A stretch of DNA of 42,500 nt from Xylanibacter muris (GTDB lineage: Bacteria; Bacteroidota; Bacteroidia; Bacteroidales; Bacteroidaceae). This document shows, piece by piece, positions 1 through 7,547 of the stretch (position 1 is its first letter; every line of letters begins with the position of its first letter). The stretch lies in NCBI RefSeq assembly GCF_013166605.1, contig NZ_JABKKF010000017.1, forward strand, positions 1-42,500, written 5' to 3'. The position numbers were made by a program, and so were the translations under genes. The notes under the pieces are model-generated. The model worked only from the letters and a program-made list of their open reading frames with translations. It was not told where the DNA came from and did no database searches.

Positions 1-72
1 CTGACGCTTCCGGTGGGAATTGGACACCGACATAGTGCCGAAGAGCCTGTAGAGGAAAGTAATAATCTTTAA
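1..72 (+). CDS. C-terminal end of an unidentified protein (partial)
   Basis: Frame 1 is open from the window edge and ends at TAA (70-72), giving only 23 residues ending in EEPVEESNNL. I do not recognise the family. The acidic, polar tail is plausible as a protein C-terminus, and the sugar-nucleotide gene downstream suggests a surface-polysaccharide locus, but that is inference from context only. A second frame is open from about 53 to a TGA at 209-211 without a good start codon; it could instead be the real tail of a broken gene. The bulk of whichever gene this is lies outside the window. Confidence 0.25.
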   Translation: MTLPVGIGHRHSAEEPVEESNNL

Positions 73-236
73 TCAGAAAGCCATAGCATCGCCGTGGCTC
101 AGAATGTTATACCTCTTAAGGAAATATCACCAAATATTTTACTCTGGTAATCAGCCCTTTAACTTGGAAGAGATTTTGGGAAATCTTGACTTTTTAGAGG
201 AAAGATACTGATAAAATTTATATTTTACCATATTTT

Positions 237-275
237 CTTTTATGAATTTTTGCCATAAGCTAAAATTCATAAAAG
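237..275. repeat. Perfect 14-bp inverted repeat (AT-rich hairpin)
   Basis: CTTTTATGAATTTT (237-250) pairs perfectly with AAAATTCATAAAAG (262-275) around an 11-nt loop. It sits 74 bp upstream of the epimerase start. There is no U-tract on either side, so it is not a classical intrinsic terminator. It could be an operator, an mRNA leader hairpin or a weak terminator for the upstream gene. The rest of 73-348 holds nothing else I can support. Confidence 0.6.
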
Positions 276-348
276 ATTCACCCCTGATTTATAATCGGAA
301 CTCTTTGTTTTCATGTTACTTTTACATTGCATATAAAAAACAGCAAAT

Positions 349-1301
349 ATGAAACAACAAAACAAATCAATATTAATTGCAGGTGGGGCTGGGTTTATAG
401 GTCGCCATCTGTGCGCAAAACTTTTGCAAGGAAATGTCCACAAAGTTATTTGTATAGATAATTTATCAACGGGGAGTATAGAAAATATCAAGGAGTTCCT
501 GAATAATCCCCGATTTGTATTTCTCGAACATGATATCACTATTCGTTTTGATATAGAGGATGATATTTCTGAAATTTATAATTTCGCTTGTCCTGCATCT
601 CCAATTCAATATCAAAAAGACCCTATTCATACCTTTGTCACATCTGTTATCGGTTCACTGAGACTTTTAAAGATGGCAAGAAAAAAGGCGCAAGAATTAT
701 GCTTGCATCTACAAGTGAGATATATGGGGATCCTATAGTTTCTCCCCAGAGTGAGAGCTATTTCGGAAATGTAAATACTAATGGTCCTCGTAGCTGTTAT
801 GATGAGGGTAAACGAGCTGCAGAAACTTTGTTTCATGATTACAACAAAGTATATGGAGTTGATACTCGAATAATAAGAATATTCAATACTTATGGTCCTT
901 ATATGTCTGTAGAAGATGGCAGAGTCGTTCCTAACTTTATTCAGCAAGCTTTGAAGAATATTCCGCTCACCTTAAATGGAGATGGGAAACAAACACGGTC
1001 TTTACAATATATAGATGATTTAATTTCTGGTATTAATTATGTCATGAAAGATGGAATTCCTCATACACCTATAAATTTAGGTAATCCAAATGAAATGTCA
1101 ATATTAGAATTAGCAAACAGGATTATCAAACTAACAAAATCCAACTCGACAATCAGTTATCAATCTTTGCCAAAAGATGATCCCAAGCAAAGGAATCCTG
1201 ATATCACATTAGCAAAACGACTGCTATGCGGTTGGCATCCATTAATAAAAATAGACGAAGGTTTGTTGAAAACAATAGAGTTCTTTAAATCATCAATCTA
1301 A
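349..1301 (+). pseudogene. UDP-glucuronate decarboxylase / UDP-xylose synthase family epimerase, frameshifted
   Basis: The reconstructed product, about 317 residues, is a short-chain dehydrogenase/reductase of the extended type. The Rossmann motif GGAGFIGRHL is near residue 10. After the frame change come STSEIYGDP, the catalytic YxxxK in RSCYDEGKRAAETL, RIFNTYGP and GDGKQTRSLQYIDDL, all characteristic of UDP-glucuronate decarboxylases, which make UDP-xylose for surface glycans. The first frame (349-738) and second frame (588-1301) join at the A-run 681-686: one extra A would give continuous MARKKGARIMLASTSE. Each half alone lacks essential motifs, the first having the cofactor site and the second the catalytic residues. 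Either the gene is inactivated, the run is slippery, or this is a sequencing error. The start ATG at 349 places the Rossmann motif at the usual distance from the N-terminus. Confidence 0.85.
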
Positions 1302-1335
1302 TACAAACACAATTTGTATAATTAATATTGCAAAA

Positions 1336-1425
1336 ATGAAGAGAAAAATAATATCTGTATGTCTTACATGCATTGTTACGGTAAATCTCTGGAATAGTCG
1401 CAGAAAAAGGGAGAAAATGCACTGA
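1336..1425 (+). pseudogene. 5' fragment of the outer-membrane barrel gene (signal peptide), cut by the mobile element
   Basis: The ATG at 1336 begins MKRKIISVCLTCIVTVNL, a positively charged start followed by a hydrophobic stretch, as in a signal peptide. It then runs into element DNA and stops at TGA 1423-1425 after 29 codons. The 13 bases at 1376-1388 recur at 13741-13753. Splicing at that repeat, in the same frame, gives a signal peptide ending TVNLFAQ and continuing SDRVTIISHVVN, which leads directly into the barrel protein whose own 5' end is missing. This fragment therefore appears to be the displaced start of the gene at 13741-16630. A possible -7 box, TAATATTG, lies at 1323-1330. Confidence 0.75.
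1376..1388 (+). repeat. attL core: 13-bp direct repeat
   Basis: TTACGGTAAATCT is identical to the copy at 13741-13753. Its first nine bases form a dyad, TTAC-G-GTAA, as expected of a tyrosine-recombinase core. Both copies are in the same frame of the interrupted gene. Confidence 0.75.
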
Positions 1426-1604
1426 ATGGCTTAGTATAAAAGCGTTTATGAAGCCAAACAGTGCCAAACGAAAAAATGAGGTAACGCAAAGGAAAGCGGA
1501 ATATTGAAAGAGAACGGTCTCCAAATCATTACCCGCCGGAAAGTGATTTTTAACACATGGCACTGAAAGTTTCTCCGTATGGCTTCGATTGGCTTACATG
1601 GTCT

Positions 1605-1642
1605 AACTCGTTGAGTAATAACTTTGCAAACAAAAAACGAGT
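1605..1642. repeat. Candidate integrase/excisionase arm sites, left end
   Basis: AACTCGTT (1605-1612) and the reverse-orientation ACGAGT (1637-1642) lie just before int. The same pair occurs near the right end: ACGAGT at 13615-13620 and AACTCGTT at 13669-13676. Occurrence at both ends of the element suggests arm-type binding sites; this is inference. The rest of 1389-1604 holds the repeated heptamer CACTGAA (1420-1426, 1561-1567), with its reverse complement at 13529-13535, and no gene I can support. Confidence 0.35.
1619..1626 (+). promoter_or_regulatory. -7 box of the integrase promoter
   Basis: TAACTTTG matches the Bacteroidetes -7 consensus TAnnTTTG and ends 16 bp before the int start codon. 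No clear -33 TTTG is seen at the usual distance, so the promoter may be weak or activator-dependent. Confidence 0.5.
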
Positions 1643-2872
1643 ATGGCAAGAAGTACATTCAAGGTGCTGTTCTACGTGAACGGCAGCAAGGAGAAAAACG
1701 GCATTGTCCCCATCATGGGACGAGTGACAATCAACGGGACTGTGGCGCAGTTCAGTTGCAAGCAGAGTGTCTCGAAGACGCTTTGGGACATCAAGGGCAA
1801 CCGAGCCAAAGGCAAGAGCAAGGAGGCACGGGACATCAATTTGGCATTGGACAACATCAAGGCGCAAATCATCAAGCACTACCAGCGCATATCCGACCGT
1901 GAAGCGTTCGTAACTGCGGAAATGGTACGCAATGCCTATCAGGGTATCGGTAGCGAGTACGAGACACTGCTCAAAGCGTTCGACCGTGAAAACGAGGTGT
2001 TCAAGAAGCGTGTCGGCAAGGACAGGGTAATGGCAACCTACCACTCACGAGTGAGGGCAAGAAACCATGTGGCAGCGTTCATCAAGTCTTTCTACAGACG
2101 GACGGATATGTCCATGCTGGAGATTACGCCCGACTTCATCAAGGAGTTTGCCGCCTACCTCTCAACGGAAGCGGGACTGCACAACGGGACGATATGGGAA
2201 AAGTGCATGTGGCTGAAAGGCGTTGTCATGCGTGCGCACTTCAACGGACTGATACCGAGAAATCCGTTTGCCCAGTTCCATATCAGCCCGAATGTAAAGG
2301 AGCGTGAGTACCTGACGGAAGACGAACTGAAAGCATTGATGACGCACGAGTTCGTGGATGCCAAGCTGTCCTATATCCGTGATATTTTCGTCTTCGCCAG
2401 CTTCACCGCCCTCTCATTCGTGGACATCAAGGAACTGACCAATGACAACATCGTGGAAGTGAACGGTGAGAAGTGGATATTATCGAAACGGCACAAGACG
2501 AAAGTACCGTTCCAAGTGAAACTGCTGGATATACCCTTGCAGATAATAGAGCGTTACCGCCCTTGTCAGGAGGACAACCTCGTTTTCCCCAATCTCAACT
2601 ACTGGTCTATCTGTAAACCGCTGAAAAAGGTGATGAAAGAGTGTGGGATAACAAAGGACATCTCGTTTCATTGTGCAAGACATGGCTTCGCGACGCTCGC
2701 CTTGAGTATGGGTATGCCTATTGAGAGCGTGAGCCGTGTTTTGGGACACACGAACATAGTCACGACCCAAATCTACGCCAAAATCACAACGCAGAAGTTG
2801 GACAACGACCTTACCATGCTCGGCAACAGGCTGAACCAATCGTTTATCAATGTATCAATGGCAGGACAATGA
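1643..2872 (+). CDS. int: Tyrosine recombinase / integrase
   Basis: This 409-residue site-specific recombinase integrates and excises the element. The N-terminal part (about residues 1-220) holds the arm-binding and SAM-like core-binding domains; the catalytic domain follows. Visible catalytic elements near the C-terminus are HCARHGFATLAL (HxxR), LGHTNIVTTQIY (second His and nucleophilic Tyr) and a Lys in the LSKRHKT beta-hairpin. The first conserved Arg is replaced: the expected segment reads FTALSFVDIKEL. IntDOT of CTnDOT is known to lack the same Arg, which fits membership of the Bacteroidetes element integrases. The length is normal for the group. The stop codon overlaps the next start (ATGA, 2869-2872), so the two are translationally coupled. 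Confidence 0.95.
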   Translation: MARSTFKVLFYVNGSKEKNGIVPIMGRVTINGTVAQFSCKQSVSKTLWDIKGNRAKGKSKEARDINLALDNIKAQIIKHYQRISDREAFVTAEMVRNAYQGIGSEYETLLKAFDRENEVFKKRVGKDRVMATYHSRVRARNHVAAFIKSFYRRTDMSMLEITPDFIKEFAAYLSTEAGLHNGTIWEKCMWLKGVVMRAHFNGLIPRNPFAQFHISPNVKEREYLTEDELKALMTHEFVDAKLSYIRDIFVFASFTALSFVDIKELTNDNIVEVNGEKWILSKRHKTKVPFQVKLLDIPLQIIERYRPCQEDNLVFPNLNYWSICKPLKKVMKECGITKDISFHCARHGFATLALSMGMPIESVSRVLGHTNIVTTQIYAKITTQKLDNDLTMLGNRLNQSFINVSMAGQ

Positions 2873-3243
2873 AAAGGAATATCATCAAAATCACAGAACA
2901 CGGTACGATAACTATACCGAGTGAAACGGTATGGATGAGCGAAGCGGAACTTGTCAGCCTGTTCGGTGTCATTGCTCCATCCATCCGAGCAGCAATCAAA
3001 GCAGTATATAAAAGCGGAATACTGAAAGAGCATAAAGCGCAACGGCATATCCATCTATCGGACAAAATCGGTGTGGATGTTTACAGCCTTGAAATGGTTG
3101 TCGCTCTCGCTTTCCGTATCAACTCGTACGGAGCGGAACGGATACGCAATGCCATACTTGAAAGATTGTACTTGCGAAAAGAGAAAACAAGCATCTTCTT
3201 TTCGCTGGTTAAGAGCATAAAATCATCTGAATATCAAGCGTGA
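2869..3243 (+). CDS. Small RhuM-like protein encoded with the integrase
   Basis: A 124-residue protein translated from an ATGA overlap with int. The segment from about residue 25 to 105, with MSEAELVSLFGV, VDVYSLEMVVALAFRINS and a following ERIRNAILERL, resembles the N-terminal domain of the RhuM/Fic-associated family, in which a helix-turn-helix-like part is followed by a 'YSLDVIISVGYRV'-type motif. The product is much shorter than full RhuM proteins. Its place directly after int is where excisionase or directionality genes often lie in Bacteroidetes elements, so a DNA-binding accessory role is possible, but nothing in the sequence proves it. The family call rests on motif resemblance only. 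Confidence 0.7.
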   Translation: MKRNIIKITEHGTITIPSETVWMSEAELVSLFGVIAPSIRAAIKAVYKSGILKEHKAQRHIHLSDKIGVDVYSLEMVVALAFRINSYGAERIRNAILERLYLRKEKTSIFFSLVKSIKSSEYQA

Positions 3244-3358
3244 AGTGTATTGATATGACGACATGAAGTAATGAAACCGATGCGTATTCCCATTGCCGAC
3301 AATTCATTTACACGAGTGTTTGAATAGGCGCATAGCCATTCATTCATACGAATGCGAC

Positions 3359-3401
3359 AATCCCGAAGAAACTGCCATTAAAGTGGTATTTCTTCGGGAT
3401 T
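3359..3401 (+). terminator. Intrinsic terminator after int operon
   Basis: AATCCCGAAGAAA (3359-3371) pairs perfectly with TTTCTTCGGGATT (3389-3401). An inner GCCA/TGGT helix extends the stem, and TCTTGTTGT follows. It ends the int and RhuM-like unit. Otherwise 3244-3548 contains only the promoter of the next gene. Confidence 0.8.
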
Positions 3402-3503
3402 TCTTGTTGTCAAGTTCTCCGATATACTGCAAGTTTTTCATTCCGTGTGTTTTTTGCGCCATTCTGCCGTGATTTGCGTATCAAGGTTTCAAGCAACCCT
3501 CTC

Positions 3504-3511
3504 TAATTTTG
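3504..3511 (+). promoter_or_regulatory. -7 box upstream of the primase-helicase gene
   Basis: TAATTTTG fits TAnnTTTG and lies 37 bp before the start at 3549. A TTTG at 3473-3476 is too far upstream (27-bp spacer) to be a normal -33 element, so the upstream half of the promoter is unclear. Confidence 0.5.
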
Positions 3512-3548
3512 CATACGATTATTTATCAACCGTTTAAGCGTATGAACA

Positions 3549-4754
3549 ATGAGTAAATCAGACATCAGCAAAGAGGAGTTTATCCGAGTTGGTACGACCC
3601 TCTACAAGTTAGTGAACCAGCCCCGACTGGACGGCGGCTATGTGAAGAAACGCATCGTGTGGAACAACGAAACATTACGGCAGGACTACGGCAAACACTT
3701 TCTCGCCACCATCCCCAAATATGACGGCTTCTGCACGGTTCCCGACCATGTGAACTACCGTCCGATAGTGGACAAGTTCCTGAACCTGTATGAACCGATA
3801 GACCACCGTCCGCAAGAGGGCGATTTTCCGCACATCCAATCTTTGGTACGGCATATTTTCGGGGAGCAATACGAGTTGGGAATGGACTACCTGCAACTGC
3901 TCTACCTGCGCCCTATCCAAAAGTTGCCTATCCTGCTGCTGGTATCAGAAGAACGGAATACGGGCAAAAGCACGTTCCTGAACTTTCTGAAAGCCCTCTT
4001 TCAGAACAACGTGACATTCAACACCAACGAGGATTTCCGAAGCCAGTTCAATTCCGATTGGGCAGGGAAACTCCTTATCGTGGTGGATGAAGTGCTGCTC
4101 AACCGCAGGGAGGACAGCGAGAGGTTGAAGAACCTGAGCACCACACTCTCCTACAAAGTGGAAGCCAAAGGCAAAGACCGTGACGAGATTGCGTTCTTCG
4201 CCAAATTCGTGCTGTGTTCCAACAACGAATATCTGCCTGTCATCATAGACGCAGGGGAAACACGCTATTGGGTACGGAAGATAGACCGCTTGCAGTCGGA
4301 TGATACCGACTTCCTGCAAAAGCTGAAAGCGGAGATACCTGCTTTCCTCTACCACTTGCAGCACAGACGGTTATCCACCGAAAAAGAGAGCCGTATGTGG
4401 TTTGCCCCGTCACTGCTGCATACCGAAGCCTTGCAGAAGATAATCCGCAGTAACCGCAACCGATTGGAGATTGAAATGGCAGAGCTGCTTCTCGATATTA
4501 TGGCAACGATGGATGTGGACAGCGTTTCATTCTGTCCGCATGATATACTCGTTCTGTTGGCAAACACGTATGTCAAGGCGGAGAAACACCAAGTGAGAAA
4601 GGTATTGCAGGAGTGTTGGAAGCTCACGCCAGCACCGAACGGGCTTACATACACCACCTACCAACTGAACTACAATCGGGAGTGTAGGTATGAGCCGATA
4701 AGGAGAGTGGGACGCTTCTACAGCATCACGAGGCAGCAGCTTGAAACGCTGTAA
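3549..4754 (+). CDS. Primase-helicase family protein (DUF5906-type, SF3-like helicase)
   Basis: A 401-residue P-loop NTPase. Walker A is in SEERNTGKSTFLNFL (about residues 135-149) and Walker B in LLIVVDEVLL (about 176-185). A later SNNEYLPVIIDAGETRYWVRKID segment matches the sensor/arginine-finger region of plasmid and phage SF3-like helicases. It probably unwinds the excised element during its replication, working with the primase encoded downstream. The C-terminal third (from about residue 290) looks like a winged-helix DNA-binding tail but is less clear. The ATG at 3549 is preferred because it begins just before the first conserved segment. Genes of this kind are common in Bacteroidetes mobilizable elements. 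Confidence 0.8.
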   Translation: MSKSDISKEEFIRVGTTLYKLVNQPRLDGGYVKKRIVWNNETLRQDYGKHFLATIPKYDGFCTVPDHVNYRPIVDKFLNLYEPIDHRPQEGDFPHIQSLVRHIFGEQYELGMDYLQLLYLRPIQKLPILLLVSEERNTGKSTFLNFLKALFQNNVTFNTNEDFRSQFNSDWAGKLLIVVDEVLLNRREDSERLKNLSTTLSYKVEAKGKDRDEIAFFAKFVLCSNNEYLPVIIDAGETRYWVRKIDRLQSDDTDFLQKLKAEIPAFLYHLQHRRLSTEKESRMWFAPSLLHTEALQKIIRSNRNRLEIEMAELLLDIMATMDVDSVSFCPHDILVLLANTYVKAEKHQVRKVLQECWKLTPAPNGLTYTTYQLNYNRECRYEPIRRVGRFYSITRQQLETL

Positions 4755-4821
4755 ATCCATTGTCTTTTTGTTGAATTGTTGAATAAGGATATAATCATAC
4801 TAATAATAAACGATATACACT

Positions 4822-4921
4822 CTCAACAAAATCTCAACAGACCAAAAGAGAAGTTGAGACGAAGAATCCGACCGATTGTCGGTTTCTCTTTTGGTGAGTA
4901 GTTTGTTGAGCGGATGTTGAG
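4822..4921. repeat. Symmetric CTCAACA repeat cluster around nested hairpins (origin or operator candidate)
   Basis: Two copies of CTCAACA (4822-4828, 4833-4839) are spaced 11 bp apart on the left; two inverted copies, TGTTGAG (4904-4910, 4915-4921), are also 11 bp apart on the right. Between them ACCAAAAGAGAA (4841-4852) pairs with TTCTCTTTTGGT (4884-4895), and CCGAC (4868-4872) pairs with GTCGG (4878-4882). A fifth GTTGAG lies at 4853-4858. The layout, between helicase and primase genes, resembles a replication origin with iterons or a complex operator. There is no gene in 4755-5007. Confidence 0.7.
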
Positions 4922-5007
4922 CATCTATCTGATTGAATATAATCACATTATATATACAATTCAATGAATCAACGATTTTCATTCACCATTAAAACCATAG
5001 GAAGATT

Positions 5008-5949
5008 ATGACTACACAGGAAGCAAAGAAGATACGCATCGCAGACTATCTGCAAAGTTTAGGTTATAGCCCCGTCAAGCAGCAGGGCAAAAGCCTTTGG
5101 TACAAATCCCCGTTCAGGGAGGAAACGGAAGCATCGTTCAAGGTAAACACCGACCTTAACCAATGGTATGACTTCGGAACTGGCAAAGGCGGCAACATCA
5201 TCGCATTGGCGCAGGAACTCTACCGTTCCGACAATGTGCCGTACCTGTTGGAACGGATTGAACGACAGACACCGCATATCCGACCTGTCGGTTCTTCTTT
5301 CAGAGAACGACAGACTGACAAACCGAGTTTCCAACATTTGGAAGTGGGAGAACTCACGCATCCGGCATTGCTCCGCTACTTGCAGGAACGTGGCATAAAT
5401 ATCGAATTGGCACAAGCAGAATGTAAGGAGCTACATTTCACTCATAACGGCAAACCTTACTTCGCCATCGGATTCTCGAATGTGGCAGGAGGATATGATG
5501 TACGCAACCAATTTTTCAAGGGCTGTATCGCACCGAAGGACATCAGCCATATCCGGCAACAGGGAGAACCGAGGGAGAAATGCCTCGTGTTCGAGGGAAT
5601 GACGGACAACCTTTCATTCCTCACCTTGCGGATGAAGAACTGCCCGACCATGCCCAGCCTTGACGGGCAGGATTACGTCATTCTCAATTCGGTTTCCAAT
5701 GTTTCAAAAGCCATTGACGTGCTGCATGGATACGGGTGCATCCACTGCCTGCTTGACAATGACGAGGCTGGACGAAAAACGTATTGGAAACTGGAAAAAG
5801 AGTTTGCCGGACGTATCAGGGACTTCTCCCAAAACTACAATGGATATAAGGATTTGAACGATTACCTGTGCGGCAAGCGACAGAATTTAATCGTCAATCC
5901 ACCGCCACGAACCATCGTTAAACCCAAGAAAAAAGGATTGAGATTATGA
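5008..5949 (+). CDS. Toprim-domain primase (CHC2-like N-terminus without zinc ligands)
   Basis: A 313-residue DnaG-related primase of mobile elements. The N-terminus (about residues 20-75) has the fold signature of a CHC2 zinc-binding domain (SPFREETEASFKV and DFGTGKGGNIIALAQ), but the positions normally held by zinc-binding Cys/His are Ser, Arg, Asp and Thr. The Toprim core follows, with the acidic motif CLVFEGMTD (about 190-200) and DNDEAGRKTYWKL (about 248-260), the metal-binding residues of primer synthesis. It should prime lagging-strand synthesis on the element together with the helicase upstream. The start ATG at 5008 follows a purine-rich GGAAGA. The gene is co-oriented with mobC and the relaxase. 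Confidence 0.8.
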   Translation: MTTQEAKKIRIADYLQSLGYSPVKQQGKSLWYKSPFREETEASFKVNTDLNQWYDFGTGKGGNIIALAQELYRSDNVPYLLERIERQTPHIRPVGSSFRERQTDKPSFQHLEVGELTHPALLRYLQERGINIELAQAECKELHFTHNGKPYFAIGFSNVAGGYDVRNQFFKGCIAPKDISHIRQQGEPREKCLVFEGMTDNLSFLTLRMKNCPTMPSLDGQDYVILNSVSNVSKAIDVLHGYGCIHCLLDNDEAGRKTYWKLEKEFAGRIRDFSQNYNGYKDLNDYLCGKRQNLIVNPPPRTIVKPKKKGLRL

Positions 5950-5967
5950 GATTCCGCAAGGAAAAAA

Positions 5968-6048
5968 CGGGAGCTGCCCGAAATTCATCCGATGGAATTG
6001 GGGAGGTAGCAAGTTTGTGTTTCGGGTGTCCCGAAACCGCTTGCCACC
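5968..6048 (+). other. Probable oriT region (clustered hairpins before mobC)
   Basis: The 177-bp gap before mobC holds three dyads. CGGG (5968-5971) pairs with CCCG (5977-5980). A second palindromic segment surrounds the sequence CATCCGATGG. The largest is a nested hairpin in which GGTAGCAAG (6005-6013) pairs with CTTGCCACC (6040-6048, one mismatch) and encloses a perfect TTTCGGG-TGT-CCCGAAA (6020-6036). Such hairpins next to mob genes are typical of transfer origins. The nick site cannot be assigned from sequence alone. Confidence 0.55.
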
Positions 6049-6085
6049 CGTTACGGACTTTAGTCAGTAACCCAATCCTGTTGGT

Positions 6086-6098
6086 CTATACAGTATAG
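6086..6098. promoter_or_regulatory. Palindrome in the mobC promoter region (operator candidate)
   Basis: CTATAC-A-GTATAG is a perfect 6+1+6 dyad about 28 bp before the mobC start. MobC-type ribbon-helix-helix proteins often regulate their own gene, so it is a candidate operator; this is inference. Confidence 0.4.
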
Positions 6099-6126
6099 TC
6101 AGGAACATAATTAGAAGAAATGAAAT

Positions 6127-6489
6127 ATGGAACATAAAGAAGATAAGAAACGTAACAAGGGCGGTCGCCCGAAGAAAGGGGCAACCGAGAAATTGAAATA
6201 CCGTGTTGCAGTGAAGCTGGCGGCAGCCGACTACTTCCGTCTGCTGACACAGGCGCATGAAGCCGGAGTATCGCCGAGCGAGTATATGAGGGAATGTTTC
6301 CGAAACGGTCATGTGAAGGGACGGGTGTCGGAAGAACATGCCGGACACATTCGCCAACTCTGCGGCATGGCGAACAACCTCAACCAGCTTGCACATAAAG
6401 CGAATGCCGGAGGTTTTTCAGAAGTCCGGTGGGACTGCAAGGTGGCAGTGGCAAGGATTCACGAACTGATAAGCAAGACAGGGATATGA
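6127..6489 (+). CDS. mobC: MobC-type relaxosome accessory protein
   Basis: A 120-residue basic protein. Residues 8-20 (KRNKGGRPKKG) are a Lys/Arg-rich DNA-contact tail. A ribbon-helix-helix-like segment follows (YRVAVKLAAADYFRLLTQA, then VSPSEYMRECF). The C-terminal LCGMANNLNQLAHKANAGG matches the hallmark 'NNLNQLA' of the MobC family. It would bind oriT next to the relaxase, help melt the nick region and possibly repress the mob operon. The stop (6487-6489) overlaps the relaxase start, a coupled arrangement usual for mob pairs. Some Bacteroides literature calls the equivalent gene mobA. Confidence 0.85.
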   Translation: MEHKEDKKRNKGGRPKKGATEKLKYRVAVKLAAADYFRLLTQAHEAGVSPSEYMRECFRNGHVKGRVSEEHAGHIRQLCGMANNLNQLAHKANAGGFSEVRWDCKVAVARIHELISKTGI

Positions 6490-7433
6490 TGGCGAAAATT
6501 GTAAAGGGAAGCTACTTCAAGGGTGTAGTGGACTACATCCTTGACAAGAGCAAGGGTACGCAGGTGGTGGCATACAACGGCTTGTTCATGGAAAACAAGG
6601 AAACCATCGCCATGAGTTTCAATATGCAGTCACAGATGAACAGTAAAGTATCGAAGCCTGTCGGACACATTGCATTGAGTTTTTCAAAAGGGGATGAGAC
6701 ACACCTGACGAACCGCGTCATGACAGACATTGCGCTTGAATATATGGAGCGGATGGGCATCCGTGATACGCAGTTCTTCATCGCTCGTCACTTCGACAAG
6801 GAGCATCCGCACGTGCATATTGCCTTCAACCGTATAGACAACAACGGCAATACTATTTCGGACAGGCACGAGCGGTTTCGTAGCACCCGTATCTGTAAGG
6901 AGCTTACCTTGAAATACGGTCTGCACATGTCGGAGGGCAAGGAAAATGTCAAGCGCAACCGCCTGAAAGAGCCGGACATGACAAAATACGAGCTTTACGA
7001 CATTCTCAAAAGGGAAGTCGGCAGATGCGGTAACTGGAACGTGCTTGTCGCCAACTTGCAACGTCAGGGTGTGGAAGTCAGTTTCAAGCACAAGGGGCAG
7101 ACGAATGAGGTACAGGGTGTCGTATTCACTAAAAATGGCTACCATTTCAACGGCTCAAAAGTGGATAGGCGTTTCAGCTATTCCAAGATTGACGCAGCAT
7201 TGCAGCGCAACAGATACAATGAGCGTATGGGAATAACAGCCAAAGTACATGAAGTTGCCATGCCAAGCGCACCATCCGGCACGGCACTCGGCGAGTTATT
7301 CAACGGTTCGTTGGGACTACTGAACGGCAACGGCTCATCTTTCAACGCCGCTGATGCGGAAGCCAATCAGGAAATGGCGGAGATATTGCGGAGAAAAAAG
7401 AAAGCCAAACGCAGACGAGGCATGAGGCTATAA
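6486..7433 (+). CDS. mobB: Relaxase / mobilization nuclease
   Basis: This protein of 315-316 residues belongs to the relaxase/mobilization nuclease domain family (PF03432-like, MOBP group). The three-His metal motif is visible as ARHFDKEHPHVHIAFNRID, about 100 residues from the start. The N-terminus MAKIVKGSYFKGVVDYILD carries candidate nucleophilic tyrosines. It would nick at oriT and lead the strand into a recipient through a secretion channel supplied by another element. Starts at 6486 or 6489 (ATGATGG) overlap the mobC stop; a longer reading from 6429 would lie inside mobC and is not preferred. The Lys/Arg-rich C-terminus (KKKAKRRRGMRL) is typical. Length is near the small end for Bacteroidetes relaxases. 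Confidence 0.9.
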   Translation: MMAKIVKGSYFKGVVDYILDKSKGTQVVAYNGLFMENKETIAMSFNMQSQMNSKVSKPVGHIALSFSKGDETHLTNRVMTDIALEYMERMGIRDTQFFIARHFDKEHPHVHIAFNRIDNNGNTISDRHERFRSTRICKELTLKYGLHMSEGKENVKRNRLKEPDMTKYELYDILKREVGRCGNWNVLVANLQRQGVEVSFKHKGQTNEVQGVVFTKNGYHFNGSKVDRRFSYSKIDAALQRNRYNERMGITAKVHEVAMPSAPSGTALGELFNGSLGLLNGNGSSFNAADAEANQEMAEILRRKKKAKRRRGMRL

Positions 7434-7547
7434 ATCTTATTTGTTAATAGGCAAAGCCATATCTTGAAAATTCAGCATATTCAAATAGAGTACACAAAAT
7501 TTCAATTCAATATCAAACGATACTAAAAATAATGTGAAATCCGTTGT

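Noticed and set aside
1618..1627. CTnDOT-type attachment core GTAnnTTTGC at the int promoter (and 13599-13608)
   Set aside because: Both are 9 of 10 matches but equally explained as -7 boxes; the 13-bp repeat that restores the interrupted gene is far stronger evidence for the ends.
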